Of a stretch of DNA of 64,000 bases, positions 8,759 to 18,500 are shown piece by piece. Numbering within the stretch: position 1 is the stretch's first letter; the number at the start of each line of letters is the position of its first letter. The DNA is taken from assembly GCF_021726515.1 (NCBI RefSeq), contig NZ_JAKKCJ010000007.1, positions 1 through 64,000 of the forward strand, in the 5' to 3' direction. The notes below the pieces were generated by a model. That model was not told the DNA's origin. It saw nothing but the letters and a program-made list of their open reading frames with translations, and made no database searches. The position numbers and the translations under genes were made by a program. Source of the DNA: Vibrio sp. CK2-1. Lineage in GTDB: Bacteria; Pseudomonadota; Gammaproteobacteria; Enterobacterales; Vibrionaceae.

Positions 8759-10066
8759 ATGGCGTTTTTTAGTGTAACCCCAGTAGCGTCCAAGGTTGAG
8801 GCATCCAAGGTAGACGAGACTTATCAATACTGGCGCGTACACCTAATGCTCTCAATGTATTTAGGTTATGGCATATTTTATTTTACGCGTAAAAGTCTCA
8901 ATTTTGCTATGCCAGCGATGCTAGAAGATCTGGGGTTAGCGCATTCAGATTTTGGGTTATTAGGAACACTTTTTTATATCACTTATGGCCTTTCCAAGTT
9001 TGTATCGGGGATTGTGAGCGATCAATCTAAACCGAGTTACTTTATGGGATTGGGGTTGATTGCAACAGGGATCATTAATGTCTTATTTGGTCTGAGCTCT
9101 TCGTTGATGGCCTTTGTGATGCTTTGGACATTAAACGCTTTTTTTCAAGGTTGGGGATGGCCTCCTTGTGCAAAGTTATTGACCAGTTGGTATTCAAGAA
9201 GTGAGAGGGGATTTTGGTGGTCCCTTTGGAATACATGCCAGAATGTGAGTGGGGCATTAATCCCAATTAGTATTGGCTTTATTGCTGTTACTTATGGTTG
9301 GCGATATGGATTTATTGTGCCGGGAATAGGCGCAATGGTTGTCGGGCTCTATTTATGTTTTCGCATTAAAGATAAACCTATCACGCTTGGGCTTCCACCT
9401 GTTGGAGAGTGGAGAAAAGATACCTTAGAGCAGCATCAAGAAGCTGAAGGAAAGGGGTTGCACTTTTCTGAGATTTTAAAAGTTTATGTCTTGGGCAACA
9501 AATATATTTGGTTACTGTGTGGTTCCTATTTATTGGTGTATATCGTTCGGATTGCTATCAATGATTGGGGGAACTTATATCTCACTGAGAGACACCATTA
9601 TGATTTGTTTTCTGCTAATACCGCGGTGGCGATGTTCGAGGTCGGGGGCTTTTTAGGATCTTTATTTGGTGGATGGGGCTCTGATCGGTTTTTTCGAGGA
9701 AATCGAGCGCCAATGAATTTAATTTTCTCATTGGGTATTTTTATTTCGGTCATGGCCCTTTGGTTGACACCCATAGATAATTTAGTGGTTTTATCATCTT
9801 GTTTTTTTTGTATTGGTTTTTTTATTTTTGGACCTCAGATGATGATTGGAATGGCGGCTGCAGAATGCTCTCATAAAGATGCTGCGGGTTCGGCAACAGG
9901 ATTTGTTGGCATATTTGGATATATTGGCGCTGCTTTGGCGAGTTATCCATTATCCATGATTATTGAACAATTTAGCTGGGAAGGTTTCTTTGGAGTGATC
10001 TCTATATCTTCGGCATTGATTGGATTATTGATTTTACCTTTTTTAAAAGCTCAACAACGAAATTAA
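8759..10066 (+). CDS. uhpC: Hexose-phosphate sensor of the MFS/OPA family
   Basis: Polytopic membrane protein (435 residues, about 12 helices) of the organophosphate:phosphate antiporter family that in E. coli senses external glucose-6-phosphate and activates UhpB. It is very close to E. coli UhpC across its length, e.g. GYGIFYFTRKSLNFA, LGTLFYITYGLSKFVSGIVSD, NAFFQGWGWPPCAKLLTSWYSR, MNLIFSLGI and GMAAAECSHKDAAGSATGF. No separate uhpT transporter lies in the window. The 87-nt gap after uhpB shows no terminator, so it is probably co-transcribed. A transport role cannot be excluded from sequence alone. Confidence 0.9.
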   Translation: MAFFSVTPVASKVEASKVDETYQYWRVHLMLSMYLGYGIFYFTRKSLNFAMPAMLEDLGLAHSDFGLLGTLFYITYGLSKFVSGIVSDQSKPSYFMGLGLIATGIINVLFGLSSSLMAFVMLWTLNAFFQGWGWPPCAKLLTSWYSRSERGFWWSLWNTCQNVSGALIPISIGFIAVTYGWRYGFIVPGIGAMVVGLYLCFRIKDKPITLGLPPVGEWRKDTLEQHQEAEGKGLHFSEILKVYVLGNKYIWLLCGSYLLVYIVRIAINDWGNLYLTERHHYDLFSANTAVAMFEVGGFLGSLFGGWGSDRFFRGNRAPMNLIFSLGIFISVMALWLTPIDNLVVLSSCFFCIGFFIFGPQMMIGMAAAECSHKDAAGSATGFVGIFGYIGAALASYPLSMIIEQFSWEGFFGVISISSALIGLLILPFLKAQQRN

Positions 10067-10144
10067 TTTTAAATTAACTATTCATTTTTTCGTTGTTTTA
10101 TCTATTTCTATATTAGTAATAAAAAATCGCAGTAATGTGAAAAT

Positions 10145-10173
10145 ACGCAACGTACCCTACAAAGACGTTGTGT
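10145..10173 (+). promoter_or_regulatory. Inverted repeat upstream of afuA (candidate UhpA operator or leader hairpin)
   Basis: ACGCAACGT and ACGTTGTGT are inverted copies (8 of 9 paired) separated by 11 nt, with half-site centres 20 bp apart, about two helical turns. The element ends 25 nt before the afuA ATG; the ribosome site AAAGAGG (about 10184-10190) lies between. It could be bound by a dimeric regulator, UhpA being the obvious candidate, or fold as a leader hairpin. The function is inferred. Confidence 0.5.
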
Positions 10174-10198
10174 AATAAATATAAAAAGAGGAAATAAC

Positions 10199-11233
10199 AT
10201 GAAAAAAGGACTACGTCTAAAATTACTCGCTAGCTGTATTCTAGGTGCTACATTCGCGGCTCCCCAAGCTTTGGCTGAAGGAAGATTGGTGGTTTATTGT
10301 AGTGCCACTAATGCTATGTGTGAAGCGGAAACCAAAGCCTTTTCGGATAAATATGATGTGAAAACATCGTTTGTTCGAAATGGCTCAGGAAGCACCTTAG
10401 CTAAAATTGAAGCAGAGAAAAATAACCCACGTGCTGACGTATGGTATGGCGGGACACTCGATCCACAATCTCAAGCAGGGGAAATGGATTTATTGCAACC
10501 TTATAAGTCGCCTCAACTTGAGTTTGTAATGGATAACTTTAAAGACCCAGCAAAGCGTAAAGGTAATTACTCTTCGGCTGTTTATATGGGGATCCTTGGG
10601 TTTGGTGTGAATACTAAACGCCTTGAAGAAAAAGGTGTGCCAATCCCTCGTTGTTGGAGTGATTTGGTCAAACCTGAATATAAAGGGGAGATTCAAATTG
10701 CAGATCCACAAAGTTCTGGTACTGCATATACCGCACTAGCAACGTTTATTCAATTGTGGGGTGAAGACAAGGCTTTTGAGTTCTTTAAATCTTTAGATAA
10801 AAATATCTCACAATACACAAAATCAGGCGTAACCCCATCACGTAATGCGGCTAGAGGTGAAATTGCTATTGGAGTGGGCTTCTTACATGACTACTCATTG
10901 GAGCAATCAAAAGGTGCACCATTAGAATTAATATCTCCTTGTGAAGGGACCGGTTATGAAATTGGTGGCGTGAGCATTATTAAAGGTGCTCGAAATATCG
11001 ATAATGCAAAACTATTTGTCGATTGGGTAATGTCGAAAGAAGGACAGGAGCTGGCTTGGAAGAAAGGGAAATCATTCCAAATTTTGACCAATACTCAAGC
11101 TGAGCAATCTCCTAATGCATTAGACCCTACAAAATTAAAATTAATTAATTACGATATGGATACATATGGTTCATCCGATGAACGTAAGCGATTAATTAAT
11201 AAGTGGGTCGATGTAGTGAAAATGGGAGAATAA
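10199..11233 (+). CDS. afuA: Periplasmic sugar-phosphate-binding protein, AfuA type (often labelled iron(III)-binding)
   Basis: Substrate-binding component of an ABC importer. The 344-residue precursor has a signal peptide (1-26, cleavage after ALA) and a class II periplasmic binding fold. AfuA of Actinobacillus pleuropneumoniae is known to bind hexose-6-phosphates rather than iron. Here the C-lobe has the His-Asp pair in FLHDYS (residues 230-231) and a Glu in CEGTG, resembling AfuA; I do not see the adjacent tyrosine pair of ferric-binding FbpA. Location just after uhpABC supports sugar phosphate as ligand. Substrate assignment is inference from family and context. Confidence 0.85.
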   Translation: MKKGLRLKLLASCILGATFAAPQALAEGRLVVYCSATNAMCEAETKAFSDKYDVKTSFVRNGSGSTLAKIEAEKNNPRADVWYGGTLDPQSQAGEMDLLQPYKSPQLEFVMDNFKDPAKRKGNYSSAVYMGILGFGVNTKRLEEKGVPIPRCWSDLVKPEYKGEIQIADPQSSGTAYTALATFIQLWGEDKAFEFFKSLDKNISQYTKSGVTPSRNAARGEIAIGVGFLHDYSLEQSKGAPLELISPCEGTGYEIGGVSIIKGARNIDNAKLFVDWVMSKEGQELAWKKGKSFQILTNTQAEQSPNALDPTKLKLINYDMDTYGSSDERKRLINKWVDVVKMGE

Positions 11234-11252
11234 ATTTCTGATTGCTTTTTTG

Positions 11253-11284
11253 GGGTATGAATCGTTTCTATGAGATTTATACCC
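11253..11284 (+). other. Stable hairpin between afuA and afuB
   Basis: GGGTATGAATC and GATTTATACCC form an 11-bp stem (one G-U pair) with a 10-nt loop, 20 nt after the afuA stop. No T-run follows, so it is not a typical terminator. Hairpins like this after binding-protein genes commonly protect the upstream mRNA and lower expression of the permease relative to the binding protein. The remaining bases to 11406 show no gene. Confidence 0.6.
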
Positions 11285-11406
11285 TAATCTCCTAATTAAA
11301 TTTAAATGACGTCTTTTAAGTTGAGGCTTAAGAGCGGTTTCACACACCCCAAATTTAGGTATGTGGTAATTATTTAAATTGTTTACTTATTGTTTTGGTG
11401 CAAAAG

Positions 11407-13503
11407 ATGAATGAATTAATAGCAGATAAACAACGAAGGGAAAATGATGACATAAAAAGAGTCGATCCTATTTTTTATTGGATCTTCACATTGTTATGTG
11501 CATTTGTATTATTACCTTCCTTCTCTTTAGATTACGGTCTATTTGAATCGACATCCGATGAGTTCTATGAAGCTATGGGATGGAGTGGGTACAACATTTC
11601 ATGGTGGTGGTTTTTATTGCCTACGGTGTTATTGATAAGACCAATTTTACCAAAAAATAAACGTGCTAAATCTCGACATTATTTTGATATTAGTTATTCA
11701 TCATTATGTATGTTGTTTGTCGTGGTCAGTTCTTTGTATACCCATCAAGGTTTAGGTTATTCGACCATCGCACTTTTCATTGCACTAAGCGCAGTAATGA
11801 CATTAGCTTTTTCTCGTTTAGAGTTTCTAGGTGGAGATAGTTTTGTTATTGGTGCCTTGATCACGATAATTTTATTAATTTCTGTTTTTATTATTTTTCC
11901 AAGTTTAGCTATTTTTGTTCCGATGTTTAAAGATGACATGGGCAATTTTGTTGCTTGGCAATTTATTGAAATTCTAAGTCGCTCTCAAATCATTCAGATT
12001 ATCTGGAACTCTGTTTTTCTTGGAGTCTCGGTTGGGATCGGGGCCACTTTCTTTGGTTTGATTTTTGCAATTTATACCACTCGAATTGCAATACGTTCCG
12101 CTTTTATTGCACGTATCTTCTCAATATTACCGATTGTTACTCCTCCATTTGTTGTCGGGCTTGGCGTGACTTTAATGCTAGGTCGTTCTGGTTATATTAC
12201 TGAAATAATGGCGGATTGGTTTGGCCTTGAGCAAACCAATTGGTTATATGGATTTACAGGGATTTGGTTAGCCCAAGTACTCGCTTTTGCACCAATGTCA
12301 TTTATGATTTTGGATGGAGCAATGAAATCTCTTCATCCATCTTTAGAAGAAGCTTCTTACACATTACGTGCTAATCGATATCAAACATTTTTTAAGATCG
12401 TAATGCCACTATTAAAGCCTGCTTTAGCTAATAGTTTCTTAATTATTTTTGTTCAATCTTTAGCTGACTTTAGTAATCCATTAGTTCTTGGTGGTAGTTT
12501 CGATGTGTTGGCCACTCAGATCTATTTCTACATTGCGGGAGCTCAGTTAGATTACGCCTCTGCCAGTACTCTTGGTAGTGTTTTGCTTCTCTTTTCATTA
12601 GCTATTTTTGTTATTCAATATTTATGGATAGGTAAGCGTTCTTACGTGACGATTTCAGGAAAATCGTATCGTGGTGATGTTCAAGCTTTACCAACCTTAT
12701 TAAAGCATACGGTATCGGGTCTACTGTATTTTTGGATGGCATTTAACATCTTGCTTTATGGCAGCATTATCTTTGGTAGCTTTACGGTCAATTGGGGGGT
12801 TGATTACAGCCTAACATTGAAAAACTATATCCATCTCTTTGGGATGGGAATGAGTGAAGGTGCTTGGCCATCTTTGATCACGACAATGATTTATGCAGGT
12901 GTTGCCGCACCACTCACTGCCTTTTTTGGTCTACTTATCGCTTATATTGTGGTACGCCAGCAGTTTTATGGAAAGAAAGTTATTGAGTTTTCGACCATGC
13001 TTTGTTTTGCCGTACCGGGAACGGTGGCGGGGGTATCCTACATACTTGCTTTTAATGATGCCCCTATTTATTTAACAGGGACGGCGGCTATTGTCGTGAT
13101 TTCAATGGTTATGCGTAATGTACCAGTCGGGATCCGCGCAGGAATTGCAGGCCTTGGCCAATTAGACAAATCATTAGATGAGGCTTCATTAAGCTTAAGA
13201 GCAAACTCATTTAAAACGATTAAAAATATTCTGCTACCGCTATTGAGACCAGCCATCCTTTCTACGCTGATCTATAGCTTCGTAAGAGCGATGACGACAG
13301 TAAGTGCCATTATTTTCTTAGTGACACCGGAAACTCGGGTTGCTACCTCATATATCTTAAACCGAGTGGAAGATGGTGAATATGGGGTAGCTATTGCTTA
13401 CGGGACAATTTTGATTGTGGTCATGCTGTCCATCATTTTGATATTTGATTATATGGTTGGGGAAGCTCGAATTTCCCGTTCAAAAGCTAAGAACCAAGAA
13501 TAA
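11407..13503 (+). CDS. afuB: ABC transporter permease with two fused permease halves, AfuB type
   Basis: Inner-membrane channel of the Afu importer. At about 698 residues it carries two BPD_transp_1 permease domains, each with an EAA loop that contacts the ATPase: EEASYTLRANRYQTFFKIVMPLLKPA (about 310-335) and DEASLSLRANSFKTIKNILLPLLRPA (about 595-620). An N-terminal extension of about 180 residues with extra hydrophobic helices precedes the first core. ATG at 11407 is preferred; TTG at 11395 and GTG at 11398 are in frame but none has a strong ribosome site. The fused organisation matches AfuB and FbpB families. Confidence 0.88.
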   Translation: MNELIADKQRRENDDIKRVDPIFYWIFTLLCAFVLLPSFSLDYGLFESTSDEFYEAMGWSGYNISWWWFLLPTVLLIRPILPKNKRAKSRHYFDISYSSLCMLFVVVSSLYTHQGLGYSTIALFIALSAVMTLAFSRLEFLGGDSFVIGALITIILLISVFIIFPSLAIFVPMFKDDMGNFVAWQFIEILSRSQIIQIIWNSVFLGVSVGIGATFFGLIFAIYTTRIAIRSAFIARIFSILPIVTPPFVVGLGVTLMLGRSGYITEIMADWFGLEQTNWLYGFTGIWLAQVLAFAPMSFMILDGAMKSLHPSLEEASYTLRANRYQTFFKIVMPLLKPALANSFLIIFVQSLADFSNPLVLGGSFDVLATQIYFYIAGAQLDYASASTLGSVLLLFSLAIFVIQYLWIGKRSYVTISGKSYRGDVQALPTLLKHTVSGLLYFWMAFNILLYGSIIFGSFTVNWGVDYSLTLKNYIHLFGMGMSEGAWPSLITTMIYAGVAAPLTAFFGLLIAYIVVRQQFYGKKVIEFSTMLCFAVPGTVAGVSYILAFNDAPIYLTGTAAIVVISMVMRNVPVGIRAGIAGLGQLDKSLDEASLSLRANSFKTIKNILLPLLRPAILSTLIYSFVRAMTTVSAIIFLVTPETRVATSYILNRVEDGEYGVAIAYGTILIVVMLSIILIFDYMVGEARISRSKAKNQE

Positions 13504-13521
13504 GAGATTGGAGATATAAAT

Positions 13522-14595
13522 ATGGAAAATGAAAACTTTGTCGTTCTTAAGAATATCTGCAAGCGCTTTGGAGATAAAACGGTCATTGGCAATTTGGATC
13601 TGGAAATTAAAAAAGGAAGTTTAGTGACTCTACTAGGGCCTTCTGGATGTGGTAAAACCACTGTACTTCGTTTAGTCGCAGGATTAGAAAAACCTACCAG
13701 TGGCCAGATTTATATTGATGGCGAAGATGTTACCAGTACCTCAATACAACAGCGTGATATTTGTATGGTGTTTCAATCTTACGCTTTATTTCCTCACCTA
13801 TCTTTACATGACAATGTGGGATATGGCCTAAAAATGATTGGGTTAGGAAAAGATGAAATTAAGCAACGTGTTGATGAGGCATTAAAGTTAGTCGATCTGG
13901 AAGGATTCGGTGAACGATATGTTGATCAGATATCAGGTGGTCAACAACAGCGTGTCGCATTAGCCAGAGCTTTAGTATTAAAACCAAAAGTACTGCTGTT
14001 TGATGAGCCTTTAAGTAATTTGGATGCAAATTTGCGTCGAAGTATGAGAGAAACTATTAGAGAATTACAACAACGATTTAATATTACCTCGTTATATGTC
14101 ACTCACGATCAATCTGAGGCATTTGCTGTTTCAGATACTGTCATTGTGATGAAAGATGGTGAAATTATGCAAGCGGGCTCACCGACAGATCTCTATAAAC
14201 ATCCTACATCTATGTTTATGGCAAACTTTATGGGGGAAGCGAATATCTTTGATGGGGAATATGATGGTCAAGATCTCATCATTAATGGTTATAAAATTCC
14301 AGCAGATGATGAAACGACGTTGAGCTTTCCCGCTGGTCAGTACCAAATTGGAGTTCGGCCCGAGGCTATTTTATTAAGTACTGAAGGTGAAGCGTGTCAG
14401 CAATGTCAAATTGATAATATTGCCTATATGGGGTCTATGTATGAAATTGTTGTAAAGTGGCACGATAAGGAATTGCTATTACAGTTAAATTCATCTCAAT
14501 TTGATCCTGAAAGCGTGGATCATTTATATTTAAGTATTAATCCTGTAGGTCTGTTTTTACTTCCACCTAATGTAGAGTCGTTTTCTAAAAAATAA
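13522..14595 (+). CDS. afuC: ABC transporter ATPase, AfuC type
   Basis: Energises the Afu importer at the cytoplasmic face. The 357-residue protein has Walker [10 protein letters not shown] (about 39-47), Q-loop [10 protein letters not shown], signature SGGQQQR, Walker B VLLFDEP, the H-loop YVTHDQSEA, and a C-terminal TOBE-like regulatory domain (about 275-350; GVRPEAI). The gene begins 18 nt after afuB with GGAGAT upstream, so the three genes form one operon. FbpC iron transporters share the architecture, so the substrate call rests on afuA and the uhp neighbours. Confidence 0.9.
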   Translation: MENENFVVLKNICKRFGDKTVIGNLDLEIKKGSLVTLLGPSGCGKTTVLRLVAGLEKPTSGQIYIDGEDVTSTSIQQRDICMVFQSYALFPHLSLHDNVGYGLKMIGLGKDEIKQRVDEALKLVDLEGFGERYVDQISGGQQQRVALARALVLKPKVLLFDEPLSNLDANLRRSMRETIRELQQRFNITSLYVTHDQSEAFAVSDTVIVMKDGEIMQAGSPTDLYKHPTSMFMANFMGEANIFDGEYDGQDLIINGYKIPADDETTLSFPAGQYQIGVRPEAILLSTEGEACQQCQIDNIAYMGSMYEIVVKWHDKELLLQLNSSQFDPESVDHLYLSINPVGLFLLPPNVESFSKK

Positions 14596-14620
14596 CCTGA
14601 GAGAAAAAGGCTCATTAGAA

Positions 14621-14656
14621 ATCCCCTTCCCCTAGTTTTCATTAGGGAGGGGGAAT
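14621..14656. terminator. GC-rich hairpin between convergent afuC and ygjP-like genes
   Basis: ATCCCCTTCCCCTA and TAGGGAGGGGGAAT arms around a short loop form an imperfect but GC-rich stem just after afuC. There is no good T-run on the plus strand, so it is probably a weak or factor-assisted terminator, perhaps serving both converging transcription units. The rest of 14657-14836 shows no gene. Confidence 0.5.
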
Positions 14657-14836
14657 CTACTTATTCACAAAATTCGTCTAAGCCTTCTTTTATAGAATCA
14701 CGTGTTAAATGACTAATATTTGAAATTAAATAATGTAATAGCGCTGACATTCTCTAATCTAGGGTTGGAGCATCATTTTAGTAAGGGGAAAACAAGAGAA
14801 TGTGAGCATCCCCTTTGTAATGATCGCTTGAATTGG

Positions 14837-15568
14837 CTAATAACTCCAATCCTCATAGGCCAAAGGTAGACTATTGAGAAGATTTCTACGCTCACGCCAA
14901 TCAGGCATGTTTTTATCCAGAAGAGCTTTAAAACGCTCGTTATGATGGCGCTCAATCAAGTGAACTAACTCATGCACCAAAATGTATTCCATGCACTCAG
15001 GGGGCTTTTTAGCTAGCTCCAAGTTAAGCCATAATCTTTTTGCCTGTATATTGCAGCTCCCCCATTTGGTTTTCATCTTTTTGATACTGACACTATTTGG
15101 CTCAACACCTAATTTTTTCTGCCAAACTGGGAGTAACTTATCAATAGATTCCTGCATCCGTTTACGATAAAAACCATTAAGCAACTTAAGTCGATTATCA
15201 ACACTGGTATTTTCTGTTACTGCTAGCTCTAATTTACTCACACCTTTTACTGTTACTGAATGCTTACTTGATGTATTCACAATACTAAGTCTGTAGCGCT
15301 TCCCCCACAGGTAATGACTTTCACCACTTATCATCTCTCGACTTGATTGACGGGCTTGAGCAGCAAAATCGGCCTGTTGTTGCTTTATCCAAGTTAGCTT
15401 ATTAATAATCGCTAGACGGATAGCCTGCTCGCCAGTGCCGTGCGGTATTGATAATCGTACACGCCCTTGAGGTGGTAACACACTTAAATGCAGGTTTTTA
15501 ATCGCCTTGCGATTCACCTGAACTTCAATACCAGCAATAGTAATATTTTCACTCGCTATTACCGACAT
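14837..15568 (-). CDS. YgjP/SprT-like zinc metallopeptidase (DUF45) linked to the type I RM operon
   Basis: Predicted zinc metalloprotease of 243 residues. The C-terminal half carries HELVH (in ILVHELVHLIERHHNERF, about residues 194-212) with a third possible ligand in the following His pair, plus the family motif MKTKWGSCN. Such YgjP-type proteins are often found beside hsdR in type I RM operons, although their role there is not established. Its ATG shares one base with the hsdR stop (TAATG), so translation is coupled. Alternative view: a passenger with a housekeeping role. Confidence 0.85.
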   Translation of the reverse strand: MSVIASENITIAGIEVQVNRKAIKNLHLSVLPPQGRVRLSIPHGTGEQAIRLAIINKLTWIKQQQADFAAQARQSSREMISGESHYLWGKRYRLSIVNTSSKHSVTVKGVSKLELAVTENTSVDNRLKLLNGFYRKRMQESIDKLLPVWQKKLGVEPNSVSIKKMKTKWGSCNIQAKRLWLNLELAKKPPECMEYILVHELVHLIERHHNERFKALLDKNMPDWRERRNLLNSLPLAYEDWSY

Positions 15569-18500
15569 TAATGATATTCCTTCTGAGCTTTCACTCTCTC
15601 CATCACATCCACAATATCGACATCGTATCCTTTAATCTCTTCACGAATAGCATTAGCGATTTCTCGCTCTTTAAAACGATCACCTAACCAATCGGCTTTT
15701 TTAGTGTAACGGACAGCCGTATCAATTTTGGTAGTAAGTATTTCGTCATTACCAAAGTTGTCATACAAAGATTGCTTTGCGGCGGTATCTACAGAGTCAG
15801 GATAGCTAGCACTACGATTACCACCAGGATTTACCACCTTTTTAGCCAACTCCCGGATCTGTTCAAGATACTCTTGATAACTGAGTGCTTTTTCTCGACG
15901 TTGCCTAATAATCTCATCTAACAATGATGACATTTGATCGTAATATTTCGGGTTGATTGGATTTTCATCCACAATCGTTTTTCGCACATTGTTCTCAATG
16001 GCCTCAGCCATCGCGTCTTCATTCTCACGTAGGTCTTTCGGTAATGAGCCTAACCCTTCACCGTTATTATTCACCACTAAATCAATGAGACCTAATTCCT
16101 CAAAGTCCATGAGTAATTCACTATCATCAGCACGAATATACATATCAAGAAGATGGCGCATAGCTGGTTCAAAACGCTTCATTTCCAGCAAGTCGCCACT
16201 GGCTAGCTTAACCTCGTCACGTACCTTCTCAAAGTAGATCACTTCTTGTCGGATACTGTTAGCCTTGGTAGGTGAATAACCCGCTTGCTCCATCTCATTA
16301 GCCAAATTAGCGTATGCCCTTAACAGCTTAGCCACTGCTTGATACAAGGTTAAACGAAGTGCTTCTTTTTCTGAGCGCTCATCGATATCAGTGGGTTCAA
16401 CACCCGACTCTCCACAAAAGTAATGAATAAAGTCTTTGGTATCACGCGGCGCTTTTACCGGTTCACATAAGGCACGAACCATTTCCAACGCATTGTCTAA
16501 GTCTTCACGGGACTGCACTAAACGATCTTTAAGCAGACCAGCAACATCATCTTGATCATATCCATCAAATGCTTCTGCGGTGTAGTCCTTAATCGCCTTA
16601 TCTAAAGAACGGAATAAATCCTTATAATCGATAATATAGCCGTATTCTTTGTCTTCACCATCGAGACGATTTACACGACAGATAGCTTGAAATAGATTAT
16701 GGTCAGCCATGCTTTTATCAATATAAAGGTAGGTTGCCGAAGGGGCATCAAACCCAGTTAGCAGCTTATCAACTACAATAAGCAAGCGCATTTGCCCTGG
16801 CTCGTTGATAAATCGCTCTTTTACCAGTCTCTCAAATTCTTCAACTCGTTTGGCTGCATCATCTTCACTTTGTTCAAAGTAATCAGCCAACATTTTTCGG
16901 TAAGTATCATACTTAAATAGCTTCTCTGTTAAGCCTTCTCCAGACTCTTCACCTTTAATTGAACCTGCAACTGGCTGATAACTAGTAACAATCGCACATT
17001 TACCCGCTAAATCCGTTTTGCTAAATAAATCATAAACAACGCACGCTTGATGCACACTGGCGCACACTAGCATTGCATTACCACGACCATCCATTAACCT
17101 TGGTTTTAATTCCATATCCATTAAGATGTCACTAACAATCTGCTCTAAGCGAGATTTACTCGATAGCACCTTTTGCATGGTGCCCCACTTCTGCTTAAGC
17201 TGCATTCTCGCTAGATTGGAAATACCTTTGGTTTTTGCTTCAAACCATTGATCGACCTTTTTCTGAGAAGTTAAATGCTGATCGATATCGCGAGCTTCAT
17301 AGCGTAAATCTAAGACAACACCATCTTCTACCGCTTCATTAAATTTATAGGTATGAATATAAGGACCAAATATCTCTAAGGACTTTTTCTTATCCTTCTT
17401 CATTAATGGTGTACCAGTGAAGCCAATAAACATCGCATCAGGTAAAATAGAGGTCATCGCACTATGCAGTTTGCCCGATTGCGTTCTATGGCATTCATCA
17501 ACAAACACAAATAAGTTTCCTTGGGCAACAAAATCATTCATAACGCTGCTAGATAAAGACTCTATATATTCTTCACTCGCTTCTTCGTTTTCACCTTCAC
17601 CATTTCGGCCAAACTTATGCACTAACGAACAAATCAACCACGGGTTCGACTCCCCCAAAGTGGTAACTAGATCAAGGCCACTTTTGGTACGATAAATCTT
17701 TTCATCTACACCAGAGAAAACGGATTCAATCTGCTCATCTAACTCGGTGCGATCAGTGATAATCAGCACACGAGCGTCCGTTATATTTTCTTTTATCCAT
17801 TTAGCTAGCCACACCATGGTTAAGCTTTTACCAGAACCTTGGGTATGCCAAATAATCCCACCTTGTTTATTAGTCGAGTGTGATTGGGCGTACTTTTTAG
17901 CGGCTTGAATACCAAAGAACTGATTGTGACGGCAGGTTTTTTTAACACCTGCGTCAAACACAATAAAATCATGAATGAGTTGTAAGAAGCGCTTTTTATC
18001 GCACAGTTGCGCCAAATGAGTATCTAGAATGGTTTCAGTCACCATATCGGCTGGTGGTAACGCGGTATCACAGCTTGGTTCTTTCCACTCTAGATAGTAT
18101 TTCTCCGTGGTTTCAATAGTGCCATAACGAATACCTTGCGTATCGTTGCCTGCCATGACCAACTGCATACTAGTGAAGAAGTTACGAATAAAGGCTTTTT
18201 TCTGGTTATCTAGATTTTGACGAATACCTTCACTTACCGACACGGAGGAACGTTTAAGCTCTATCACACCCAACGCGATACCATTTACATAGAGAACAAT
18301 ATCTGGTCGTTTTTTATTCTCACCTTTGACTGTCACTTCTTCGGCAATGGCAAAATCATTCGCTTCTATATTTTTCCAATCAATTAGCCATACTGTTTGA
18401 TTTTGCTCACCAGCACCTTCTTTCTCTTTTACGCCATAGCGCAATAAGCGATAGACTTCCTTATTCGCATCATAAAGCTTTTTACCTTCCCCCAAAGCTG

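Noticed and set aside
10199-14595. Iron(III) (Fbp-type) ABC transporter
   Set aside because: The fold and fused permease fit FbpABC, but the uhpABC neighbours, the AfuA-type His-Asp and Glu positions, the lack of the paired tyrosines and no Fur box upstream favour sugar phosphate. I keep iron as a minor alternative.
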